This document shows, piece after piece, positions 1 to 8,960 of a stretch of 64,000 nucleotides of DNA (the first letter of the stretch is position 1; each line of letters opens with the position of its first letter). The DNA is from JACVRW01 sp963835705. Lineage in GTDB: Bacteria > Actinomycetota > Thermoleophilia > Solirubrobacterales > Thermoleophilaceae. The notes beneath the pieces are model-generated. The model was not told where the DNA came from. It did no database searches and was given only the letters and a program-made list of their open reading frames with translations. The stretch is taken from the NCBI GenBank assembly GCA_963835705.1, contig CAWIGR010000022.1, forward strand, positions 186,001-250,000. The letters are read 5' to 3'. The position numbers and the translations under genes are program-made.

Positions 1-3000
1 ACAGCTGCTCGGCGAACTCGCCCTCCTGCTCCAGGCGCGCCATCAGCTCGGTCACCTCGGGCCCCACGGTCACGCCCTGGATCGCCACGACATCCCGCTC
101 GCCTGAGTCGATCGGCCGGAAGAAGTCGGTTAGGCAAATGCGGTCGTGCTTGGGCTGGCGAGGGAAGGACAAGCCGTTCGCGCTCGCGTCGAGGGATCCT
201 CCGGGTCGAACACCACCAGCTCATTGCCGTCAGCCGCGCAGGCGAAGTAACCGAGCCGCGCGCGGGGGTGCAGGTAATCCTGCTCGCGCCACATGCGCTC
301 GAGCCGCGGCGCGAAGTCCTCGGACACGAGCCGCTCCCACTCCTCGCCCTTCACGCCGCGCCCGCCCCAGTGCAGCTTGAACAGCACGTGGCGGTCGAGG
401 TAGGGGTAGACGTCGTCGAGGTCGATCTCCACGTCGCGCACGCCCCAGAAGGGCGGCTCGGGCAGCGGCACGTCGGTTCGTGCCGCCGAGCGGACCGAGG
501 AGTCCGTCACGGGCGGGCCGTCGTCCACCTTCTCGCCCTGCTCGCGCAGCTTGCGCGCCTCGTCGCGGAACTTCTGGACGATCGCGCCGCGCGCCTCGTC
601 GTCCACGAGCTGGTCCACGGTGGCCAGCCCCGCGAAGGCGTCCTTGCAGTAGAAGACGCCCGGCTCGTAGACCTCGTCGGACTCGCGACCCTTCGGGTAG
701 AGGATCCGCCGGCCGAAGTCGCGGTTGATCGCCGCGCCGCCGATCAGCACCGGGAACTCGAGGCCGCGCTCGTGCAGCTCCTGGACGCAGGTGGGCATCT
801 GCTTCGAGGTCGAGACGAGCAGCGCCGACAGCCCGATCGCGTCGGCCTCGTGCTCGACGGCCGCGTTGATGATCGTGTCGATCGGCACCTGCTTGCCGAG
901 GTCGATCACCGTGTAGCCGTTGTTGGTCAGGATCGTGTTGACGAGCGACTTGCCGATGTCGTGCACGTCGCCGAACACGGTCGCGATCACGACCTTGCCC
1001 TTGGTGTGGCCCTCCATCTTCTCGAGGTAGTTCTCGAGCTGGGCCACGGCGCGCTTCATGACGGTCGCCGACTGCAGCACGAACGGGAGGATCAGCTCGC
1101 CGGCGCCGAACTTGTCGCCCACCTCCTTCATGGCGGGCAGCAGCACCTGGTTGAGCGTCGGGACCGCGCCGATCTTTTCGACTGAACGGTCGATCCAGTC
1201 CTCCACGCCCTCCTTCTTGCGGCGCAGGATGTGGAAGTGGAGCGCCTCCTCGGGCTCCATGCCCTCGGTCGGGTCGCCCGCCGTGGCCTCCTCGCTCTCG
1301 CCCTTCTGCTCGAAGTGGGCGATGAAGCGCTCGAGCGCGTCCTCGCGCCGGTTGAACACGAGGTCGTCGGTGAGCTCGCGCTCGTTCTCCGGGATCTCCG
1401 GATACGGCGTGATGTGGTTCGGGTTGACCATCGCCAGGTCGAGCCCGGCCTCCACGCAGTGGTGGAGGAAGACGGAGTTGAGCACGGCGCGCGCGCCGGG
1501 CGACACGCCGAACGACACGTTCGACACGCCCAGCGACGTATTCACACCGGGCAGCTCGGCCTTGATGCGGCGGATCCCCTCGATCGTCTCGACGGCCGAC
1601 GGCCGCCATTCCTCGTCGCCCGTGGTGAGCGTGAAGGTGAGCGCGTCGAAGATCAGCGCGTCGCGATCGAGGCCGTGCTCGTCGCAGGCCAGCTCCACGA
1701 TCCGCTTCGCGACCTCGAGCTTGCGCTCGGCGGTCTTGGCCATGCCGACCTCGTCGATCGTCAGCGCGATCACCGCGGCGCCGTGCGACTTGGCGAGCGG
1801 CACGACCGTGTCGAGCTTGTCGCGGCCCGCCTCGAGGTTGATCGAGTTGACGATCGCGCGGCCGGGGATCTGCTCGAGCGCGGCCTGGATCACCTCCGGC
1901 TCGGTGGAGTCGACCTGGATCGGCGCCGGCTGCGACAGCGCGATCCGCTTGACCACCTCGCGCATCTGCACGTCCTCGTCCTGGCGCTCCGTCAGGGCGA
2001 CGCAGACGTCGAGCACGTGCGCGCCGCCGGTCACCTGGTCCTCGGCGACCTGCACCAGCCCGTCGTAGTCGTCGGCGAGCAGCAGCTCCTTCGCCTTGCG
2101 CGAGCCCTGCGAGTTCACCCGCTCGCCCACCAGCGTCGGGCGCGGCTCCTGCGCGAGCGGCGTGGCGGTCATCATGCTCGACACCAGGGCGGCTCCGCGG
2201 TCGGGCCGCGGGCCGGCCTCGCGGCCGCCGACGCGGTCCACGATCGCCCGGATGTGGTCGGGCGTGGTGCCGCAGCAGCCGCCCACGATCGTGATGCCGT
2301 AGCGCTCCACGAACTCCTGGAGCGTGTTCGCCAGCGGGTCGGGCTCCTCGGGGAAGATCGTCTCGCCGTCAGGGCCCTGCAGCGGCAGGCCGGCGTTGGG
2401 GATGCAGTGGACCGGAACCGGGCTGTTCTCGCCGAGGTAGCGGATCGCGTCGCGCATGTCCTCGGGGCCGGTCGAGCAGTTGAGGCCGATCACGTCGACG
2501 TCCAGCGCCGTGAGCGTGGCGAGCACCGCCTGGATGTCCGTGCCGAGCAGCATCTTGCCGCCGTTCGGCAGCAGCGACACGCTCGTCTGGATCGGCAGCG
2601 TGCGCCCTGTGAGCTTGAAGGCCTCGCGGGCGCCGAACACGGCGGCCTTGACCTCGAGGATGTCCTGCGCGGTCTCGATGATGATCAGGTCGGCGCCGCC
2701 CTCCACGAGGCCGCGGGCCTGCTCGGTGAAGATCTCCGCGAGCTCGCCGAAGGTGATCCGCCCGAGCGTGGGGTCGTCGCTCGCCGGCAGGTGGCCCGTG
2801 GGGCCGATCGAGCCCGCCACGAAGCGGTGCTCGCCGGCCGCGGCGCGGGCGATCTCGGCGGCCTTGCGGTTGATCTCGAGCGTGTGCTCGGCCAGCCCCC
2901 ACTCCTCGAGCTTCAGCCGCGAGCCCTGGAAGGTGTCGGTCTCGAGCACCTCGGCCCCCGCCTCGAGCATGGACTCGTGCACCCCCTGGATCACGTCCGG

Positions 3001-3153
3001 GCGGTTCAGGACGAGGGCCTCGTGGCACTTGCCGGCCAGTCCGCCGTAGTCCTCCTGGGTCAGGTCGAACTGCTCCAGCGTGGCGCCCATGCCGCCGTCG
3101 AAGACGACGACGCGCTCGCGCGTGGCCTGGATGTAGTCGCGCTCGGCGGGCAA
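1..3153 (-). CDS. metH: Cobalamin-dependent methionine synthase (frameshifted, 3' end beyond window)
   Basis: Transfers the methyl group of 5-methyltetrahydrofolate to homocysteine through cobalamin. Domains in order: homocysteine methyltransferase with the zinc cysteines (GLNCSTG and GGCCGTTP), a pterin-binding barrel, the B12 cap and B12-binding domain (DVHDIGKS, the DxHxxG cobalamin ligand motif), then the start of the S-adenosylmethionine reactivation domain. The chosen start is TTG at 3153, with a GGCGGGA ribosome site just upstream; the open frame runs further upstream but is not conserved-looking. The frame closes at 130, yet family-like sequence (FPRQPKHDR, LTDFFRPID) continues in another frame to base 1, so a one-base shift lies around 165-195. 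The product is otherwise full length so far. Sequencing error or real inactivation of the reactivation domain cannot be told apart here. Confidence 0.9.
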
Positions 3154-3173
3154 GGTCCCGCCAATCCTACACG

Positions 3174-3199
3174 AACCTTGACACAAGTGTGTGAAGGTT
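3174..3199. promoter_or_regulatory. 26-bp inverted repeat upstream of metH, candidate operator
   Basis: Two 11-bp arms (AACCTTGACAC and GTGTGAAGGTT) separated by AAGT; 10 of 11 positions pair. It lies about 20 bases upstream of the metH start and just beyond the end of the GGDEF gene. The position and symmetry fit a repressor site over the metH promoter. A transcript hairpin is also possible. No cobalamin or SAM riboswitch is recognisable in this short leader. Confidence 0.45.
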
Positions 3200-3245
3200 T
3201 GCCTAGCCGCCCGGCGCCTCTTCGGCCAGGCGCCGGCGCAGCCGG

Positions 3246-4461
3246 TCAAGCCGTTTCTCGGGAGCCGTCTCGCCCTCGTCGACCAGGCGCTAGCAGCTCC
3301 TTCGCCAGCTCGCGGCTGGCCGTGTCGGAGCGGTTCCTAAATGCGCGGTCCTTGCCTGGACCCGGCTCGCCCGTCACGCCCGGCTCGGCCACCGCGGCCG
3401 GCACATGTGGCCCGGCGTGCTTCGCGCGGTACTGCGCGAAGTCGGCCGCACGCAGGAGCTCCGCCGGACGGGCCTCTGCCCCGTCGCGCACCGCCACGCC
3501 GCAGCGAGATGCTGACCGGGAAAGCGCCATCGCCCTCGAGGCCGCGGGCCGCGTTCTCGGCGATCGCCCGCGCCTCGGCCGCATCGCCGCACGGAAGCAG
3601 GACGCAGAACTCGTCGCCGCCGATGCGGCTGACCACCGCGTCCGAGAATGGCACGGCCGCCTCCGTGAGCGCCATGGCCACCTGCACGATCACCCCGTCG
3701 CCGGCCTCGTGTCCGGCTCGGTCGTTCACGGCCTTCAGGCCGTCGATGTCGCACAGGAGCAGCGCCGGAGACCCCGGTCGCTCCGGCTGGTCGCAGTTCC
3801 GCTCGAGCTCGTGCTCGAGCACCCGCCGGTTCGCCAAGCCGGTCAGCGGGTCCGTGTACGCGAGCGCCTCGACCTTTGCGAACAGGTCGGTGCGCTCGAT
3901 GGTCGCTGCAATCTGGTCGGCGATCGCGCCGAGGAACAGGCCGTCGCGCTCGGTCAGCCGCGGCTGACCGGGCTCGGAGGCGGCCCACAGCTCGCCCCAG
4001 GTGGTGCCCTCGATGGCGATCGGCACGGTGAGGCTGGACTCCTTCCCCAAGCGGCGGAGCAGCTCGCGGTGCGCCTGGTCGGTGTCCGGGTCGTCGACCG
4101 ACGCCAGCATCATCCCGCCGCCAGCCAGCACGCCCGCCGTGGTGGAGAAGTCGTCGAGCGAATGGCGCTCGTCGCTTGGCAGGCGCTCCTCTCCGGGACC
4201 CAGCCGTCCGACGTTGACGAGCGTGACGACCGAGCCCGCCTCCCAGCGGCCGATCGAGAGCGAGCCGCAGCCGAGCGCCTCGAGCGCGCGCTCGGCGACC
4301 AGCTCGAGCACCTCCTCGAGCCGGTGAGCGGCGCCGGCCGCGGAGGCGACCTCGACCAGCGCGTAGAGCTGCGTCTCGGCCAGGCTGGCGCCCGGCGGCG
4401 GATGTGGCTGCCCGTCCGCCCTACGCCTCCGCCTCGGCCGCCTCACCGCGGCGTGACACAC
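3246..4461 (-). CDS. GAF-GGDEF diguanylate cyclase (frameshifted)
   Basis: Predicted cytosolic enzyme making cyclic di-GMP from GTP under control of an N-terminal GAF sensor. GAF covers roughly residues 30-180; GGDEF follows, with YTDPLTGLANRR at its start and the intact active-site motif RIGGDEF. The GTG start at 4461 has GGAG seven bases upstream and lies inside the 3' end of the upstream glycosyltransferase gene (41-bp overlap), suggesting translational coupling. The main frame leaves the family after VSIS near 3505; a neighbouring frame continues with CGVAVRDG and LLRAADFAQYRAK, the normal GGDEF end, down to a stop at 3246. One extra base near 3500-3508 explains this. No inhibitory-site RxxD was looked for beyond what is visible. 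Function is sound if the shift is an error. Confidence 0.75.
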
Positions 4462-6748
4462 TCGCGAGCTCCACCGGCGCGGCGTGCAGCGCGCGCAGGC
4501 GAAGGTCCTTCCAGGTCATTCCCTCGCGCACCAGGGCGGGCATGCCCATCGCGAGCGCCGTGGCGATCTCGACCGCCTGGAGGATGATCCCGTAGGCCAG
4601 GGCGTCGGTCTTGCCGACGCCGTAGGCCGACAGCACCGCCACGCAGGCGGCCTGGAAGACACCGAGGTTGGAGGGCGTGGCCGGCAGCGCCGCGGTCACG
4701 TTGACGGCGAACAGCACGGCCGCGGCTGCGCCCATCCCGGCGCGCTCGTCGAGCCCGAGGGCGACCAGCAGCAGGTAGCAGGCGAGCCACTGGATCGCCC
4801 ACGCGCTCAGCTGCATCAGCGCCGCCCATCCGCCCAGCCGCGGGCGGCGGAACACCTGGAGCCCCGAGCGCACCCGCACCATGGCGCAGCGCGCCGCGGT
4901 GGCGGCCTGCTGCACTCGCTGGAAGCGCGTCGGCTTACCGCGCCGCAGCAGCCAAGGCGCCGCGAGCACCAGCGCCAGCACCACCACGGGCGCGAGCGTC
5001 GCGATCACCAGCGCGTCCTCGCCGCCGCGGAAGATCCCGACCGTGGCGAACATCACCGAGCCGAGGACGGTCAGGGCGAGGATGTTCAGGAGCGTCTGGG
5101 AGACCATCGTGCCGAGCACGACCGGGAAGCGGTCGCGCATGCGGCCGAGCCGGCGCGCCACGATCAGCGCGCGCGACGGCTCGCCGAGGCGGGCGGGCAG
5201 CGTGGCCGACATCAGCACGCCGATCATGGTCCCGCGCGCGGTGTCGCGCCGGCGCACCGGCAGGCCGGGCAGGGCGGCGCGCAGGATGGCGTGCCAGGCC
5301 TCGGCGCGCAGCAGCATGGAGGCGCACATCAGCGCGAAGGCGACGAGCACCCAGACCGGCGTCGCGGCGAGCATCGCGCGGGCCACCGGCTCGAGCCCGA
5401 TCCGCTGGAGGGCCAGGGCCGCGAGCCCGATGCCGCCGACCGCGCCCACGCCCACCAGCGCCCGTCGCGCCACCCGAGCGAGGCGGCGCGGGCCGGCCTC
5501 CACCGCCTCCTTGGGCTCGAGCGAGGGCAGCCTGGTGGGACGCACGCGGGCGCCCGGGGCGGCGGGACGCAGGCCCGTGCGAGCGGCGATCCTCGCCACG
5601 CGCCCCTCGGGCTGCGGGCGGTCCATCGCCTCCTGGTAGATCTCGGTGACCTCGCGTGTCACCTGCGGCCAGGCAAAGCGCTCGGCGCGCTCGCGCGCCG
5701 AGCGGGCCATGCACTGCCGCCGGCGCGGGTCGAGCGCGAGGTCGCGCAGGGTCTCGCCAAGCTCGGCGGCGTCGCCGGCCGGCACGAGCAGCCCGTCCAG
5801 GCGGTTGCGCACCACGTCGCGGTAGCCCGCGATGTTCGAGGCCACCACCGGGGTGCCCGAGGCGAACGCCTCGGTCAGCACCATGCCGAAGCTCTCGCCT
5901 CCGAGTGAGGGGGCGCAGAGCAGGTCGGCCTGGCCCAGCAGGCGCCACTTCTCCTCCTCCGACACACGTCCGGCGATCTCGACGCCCTCCACGTCGAGCA
6001 GGAGCGGCGCCACCTCCTCGTCGGTCGCCCCGGCCACCGTCAGGCGCGCGTCCACCCCGGCGAGCCGAAGCGCCTCGAAGGCGCGCATCAGCACCGGCAG
6101 GCCCTTGCGCCCCTCCGCGCGGCCGACGAACAGAATGTTGAGCTGCCCGTTGGGACGCGCGGGATCGGGCCGGGCCGCGCTCAGGTCCACCCCGTTGGGC
6201 ACGATCGCGTACCGGCCTCCGTAGAAGCGGCGCGCGGTCCACTCGGCGGCCTCGGACACCGCGATGCGCGCGCTCAGCTTGGAGTAGAAGCGGCGTGCAC
6301 CGGCCACGTTCGCGGTGAAGGTGCCGACCAGCCAGCTGGTGGAGTAGGTGTGGAAGGTGGCGACCGTGGGCTGCCGCGCCGCCTCCGTCGCGTACCAGCT
6401 CACGGCGGGCGCGTTCGGCTCGTGCACGTGGACGACGTCGTAGCCGCCGTGGCGGAGCTCCTTGCCCAGGGTCGCGACCGCCTCCGGGAAGAGGGACAGG
6501 TTCGACACCGCCCCGTTCAACGGGAGGCCCACGGTGCGTCCCAGCGGGATCAGGTAGTCGGGCACGGGCCGCCGCTCGGGCGCGGCGCCGCGGTGCATCA
6601 CGCGTGCCAGGCGGTCGTCGGGGTCGTGGGGGGCGAGGAGGCGAACCTCGTGGCCCTGGACCATGAGCTCGCTTGCCAGGGCCTCTACATGCCGACCGAC
6701 TCCACCTGGATACGTGTACGAGTAGGGCGAGACGAGCGCTACACGCAT
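4421..6748 (-). CDS. Glycosyltransferase family 4 fused to a flippase-like membrane domain
   Basis: Two-domain protein of 775 residues. The first 400 or so residues are a GT4 (GT-B fold) glycosyltransferase: N-terminal SPYSYTYPGGVGRHV, then ILFVGRAEGRKG and the donor-binding ESFGMVLTEAFASG. After a basic linker, residues 440-750 form a multi-helix lysylphosphatidylglycerol synthase TM/UPF0104 domain, a fold found in lipid flippases and in polyprenyl-glycan handling proteins. Start ATG at 6748 because the conserved glycosyltransferase N-terminus begins there; the open frame extends upstream into the divergent hemQ gene. A role in making and translocating a glycolipid or mannoside is inference. 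The downstream GGDEF gene overlaps its end. Confidence 0.85.
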   Translation of the reverse strand: MRVALVSPYSYTYPGGVGRHVEALASELMVQGHEVRLLAPHDPDDRLARVMHRGAAPERRPVPDYLIPLGRTVGLPLNGAVSNLSLFPEAVATLGKELRHGGYDVVHVHEPNAPAVSWYATEAARQPTVATFHTYSTSWLVGTFTANVAGARRFYSKLSARIAVSEAAEWTARRFYGGRYAIVPNGVDLSAARPDPARPNGQLNILFVGRAEGRKGLPVLMRAFEALRLAGVDARLTVAGATDEEVAPLLLDVEGVEIAGRVSEEEKWRLLGQADLLCAPSLGGESFGMVLTEAFASGTPVVASNIAGYRDVVRNRLDGLLVPAGDAAELGETLRDLALDPRRRQCMARSARERAERFAWPQVTREVTEIYQEAMDRPQPEGRVARIAARTGLRPAAPGARVRPTRLPSLEPKEAVEAGPRRLARVARRALVGVGAVGGIGLAALALQRIGLEPVARAMLAATPVWVLVAFALMCASMLLRAEAWHAILRAALPGLPVRRRDTARGTMIGVLMSATLPARLGEPSRALIVARRLGRMRDRFPVVLGTMVSQTLLNILALTVLGSVMFATVGIFRGGEDALVIATLAPVVVLALVLAAPWLLRRGKPTRFQRVQQAATAARCAMVRVRSGLQVFRRPRLGGWAALMQLSAWAIQWLACYLLLVALGLDERAGMGAAAAVLFAVNVTAALPATPSNLGVFQAACVAVLSAYGVGKTDALAYGIILQAVEIATALAMGMPALVREGMTWKDLRLRALHAAPVELASVSRRGEAAEAEA

Positions 6749-6779
6749 CCTGGCAACTCTATCGGCGACACTTACGGAA

Positions 6780-7478
6780 GTGACCGATGCACGAAGCTTT
6801 GTGAAATACACCTTCCTCAAGGTCGATCCGGCCTGGCGCCGCAGGTCGGCCGAGGAGCGGGCCGCCGACAAGCGCGAATTCGCCGCCGCGTGCGGGGATT
6901 TCGCCGAGGAGCACTACCTGCGGGCCTACTCGCTGGTGGGCACCCGGGGGGACTGCGACCTGATGGTCCGGGCGCTGGCGCGCACGCTCGATCCGATCCA
7001 CGAGCTGCACGTGCTGCTGAATCAGAGCGGGCTGATGCGCTTCGCCGACGTGCCCCACTCCTACCTCGCGATGACGAAGGAGTCGCCCTACTCCGACGAG
7101 CCTGACAAGCCGCTCGGGCCGCGCGCCGGGGCGGACTCCAAGTACCTGATCGTGTACCCGATGTGGAAGCGGCGCGACTGGTACCGGCTACCCGGCGAGG
7201 AGCGCATGCGGGTGATGCGCGAGCACATCGAGGTGGCGCGCCGCTTCACGGGCATCGAGACGAACACCGCCTACTCGTTCGGGCTCGACGACCAGGAGTT
7301 CGTGGTCGCCTTCGACGCCGACGACCCGGCCGAGTTCCTCGACCTCGTGCAGGAGCTGCGGGCGACCGAGTCGAGCGCCTACACCGAATCGGAGACGCCG
7401 ATCTTCACGTGCATCTCGGCCTCGCTGGAGCGCGCGCTGGACGCGCTGGATGGCGAGCGGGTGCGCGCGCCCGCCTGA
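6780..7478 (+). CDS. hemQ: Coproheme decarboxylase, HemQ (chlorite dismutase family)
   Basis: Converts coproheme III to heme b, the last step of the coproporphyrin-dependent heme route of Gram-positive bacteria. The 232-residue length fits HemQ. The family block YPMWKRRDWY followed by ER and the MREH region, and the later SFGLDDQEFVV strand, are clear. True chlorite dismutases carry a distal arginine context that I do not identify here, so HemQ is preferred. The GTG start at 6780 lies 31 bp from the divergent glycosyltransferase start with almost no leader, so a leaderless transcript is possible. The convergent neighbour is a ferredoxin reductase; no other heme genes are in the window. Confidence 0.82.
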   Translation: MTDARSFVKYTFLKVDPAWRRRSAEERAADKREFAAACGDFAEEHYLRAYSLVGTRGDCDLMVRALARTLDPIHELHVLLNQSGLMRFADVPHSYLAMTKESPYSDEPDKPLGPRAGADSKYLIVYPMWKRRDWYRLPGEERMRVMREHIEVARRFTGIETNTAYSFGLDDQEFVVAFDADDPAEFLDLVQELRATESSAYTESETPIFTCISASLERALDALDGERVRAPA

Positions 7479-7482
7479 GGCG

Positions 7483-8901
7483 TCAGCCGACGCGCTCGCG
7501 GGCGGCGTCGAGCAGCTCGTCCGTGGTGGTGAGCTTCACGCGCGGGCGGTTTAGCGGCTCCCCGGCGGCCCTCTCGGCGCTGTCGATCGCCTCCCAGCCC
7601 GCGTAGGTGACGTGTTCGGGCTGGCGCTCGTCGAGCAGCTCCTCCAGGGCGTCGCGGCTCGGGTGGGACGGCTCGTTCAGGCGGCCCGCGTCGAGATCCT
7701 CGAGGATCGCGTTCACGGTCTCCTGGGCGTCGCGCTTGTTGGTGCCGATGATCCCGGTGGGGCCGCGCTTGATCCAGCCGACCACGTACTCGCCGCGAAC
7801 CGGCTCGCCGTCCTCCCCCAGGATGCGGCCGTGCTCGTTCGGCACGGTCCCCCTGCGCTCGTCGAACGGGACGCCCTGCACCTCCACGCCCCGGTACCCG
7901 ATGGAGCGGAACACGATGCCGCACTCGAGCTCCTCGATCGAGTCGGTGGAGCACGCGCGGAGCGAGCCGTCCTCGTGGCGCAGCGTGTTGCGGCAGATGC
8001 GGATGCCCTCGACCCTGTCGGTGCCGAGCAGCTCGACCGGCGATGCCAGGAAGCGGAGCACGATGCGGCGCCGCTTGCCCTCGGGCTCGCGGCCCGCATA
8101 GCCGGTCAGGATGTCCACGTTCTTGCGGGATGTGGAGCTCGCGGCGTCGCTCTCCAGCCAGGCGCGGCTGGCGTCGTCGAGCTCCACGTCGCGGGCGTCG
8201 ACGTAGACGTCGGCGTCCGTCATCTCGCCAAGCTCGAGGAGCTCGGGGTTGGTGAAGGCCACCTGCGCCGGCCCGCGGCGGCCAAGCACGACGATCTCGC
8301 GGATGTTGCTCTCCGCCAGGACCTCGAGCGCGTGGTCGGCCACGTCGGTCGTGGCCAGCTCGTCGCGCGTGAGCGCGAGCATGCGGGCCACGTCGGCCGC
8401 CACGTTGCCGTTCCCGATCACAATCGCGCGCTCGCCCGAGAGGTCGAACTCGAGGTGGCGGTAGTCGGGGTGGCCGTTGTACCAGGCGACGAGCTCGGTG
8501 GCGGCCCAGCTGCCGGGGAGGTCCTCGCCCGGGATGCCCATGCGGCGGTCGGTCTGCGCGCCGACCGCGTACACCACTGCGTGGTAGCGGGCAAGCAGGT
8601 CGTCATGCGTGATGTCGGTGCCGTAGTGGACGTTGCCGTAGAACCGGAACTCCGCGTGCGCGGCCGTCTTCTCGTAGACCCGGCTGACGGCCTTGATGTT
8701 GGGGTGGTCCGGGGCCACGCCGCCGCGCACGAGCCCCCAGGGTGTGGGCAGGCGGTCGTAGACGTCCACCTGCGCCACGAGGTCCGGATGCGACTTGGGC
8801 TTCAGGAGATGCCCGGCCGCGTAGAAGCCCGCCGGCCCCGAGCCGACGATGGCCACCCGCAGCGGATTCTCCGACGTGCCGATCGAGGTCATCTTCGGCA
8901 A
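7483..8901 (-). CDS. fprA: Ferredoxin-NADP+ reductase, FprA/adrenodoxin reductase type
   Basis: FAD enzyme moving electrons between NADPH and ferredoxin. The FAD motif is GSGPAGFYAA near residue 20, followed by the family signature LPTPWGLVRGGVAPDHP; the NADP motif IGNGNVAADVAR lies near residue 165; the C-terminal block GWIKRGPTGIIGTNK is typical of FprA. At 472 residues it is of usual length. A second ATG lies three codons inside. It ends four bases from the convergent hemQ. A partner ferredoxin is not in the window. Confidence 0.88.
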   Translation of the reverse strand: MPKMTSIGTSENPLRVAIVGSGPAGFYAAGHLLKPKSHPDLVAQVDVYDRLPTPWGLVRGGVAPDHPNIKAVSRVYEKTAAHAEFRFYGNVHYGTDITHDDLLARYHAVVYAVGAQTDRRMGIPGEDLPGSWAATELVAWYNGHPDYRHLEFDLSGERAIVIGNGNVAADVARMLALTRDELATTDVADHALEVLAESNIREIVVLGRRGPAQVAFTNPELLELGEMTDADVYVDARDVELDDASRAWLESDAASSTSRKNVDILTGYAGREPEGKRRRIVLRFLASPVELLGTDRVEGIRICRNTLRHEDGSLRACSTDSIEELECGIVFRSIGYRGVEVQGVPFDERRGTVPNEHGRILGEDGEPVRGEYVVGWIKRGPTGIIGTNKRDAQETVNAILEDLDAGRLNEPSHPSRDALEELLDERQPEHVTYAGWEAIDSAERAAGEPLNRPRVKLTTTDELLDAARERVG

Positions 8902-8960
8902 CGAGTCTAGGCAGAGACCCCTGCGGCCCCGTCGGACGCGCCGTGAGGAATGATCCGTCC

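Noticed and set aside
3154..3245. Cobalamin or SAM riboswitch ahead of metH
   Set aside because: The leader is too short and lacks recognisable box elements; only the 26-bp dyad is visible.
1231..4587. Long plus-strand open frame of over 1100 codons opposite metH and the GGDEF gene
   Set aside because: It is an antisense shadow of high-GC coding sequence; the minus strand carries clear conserved domains and this frame has none.
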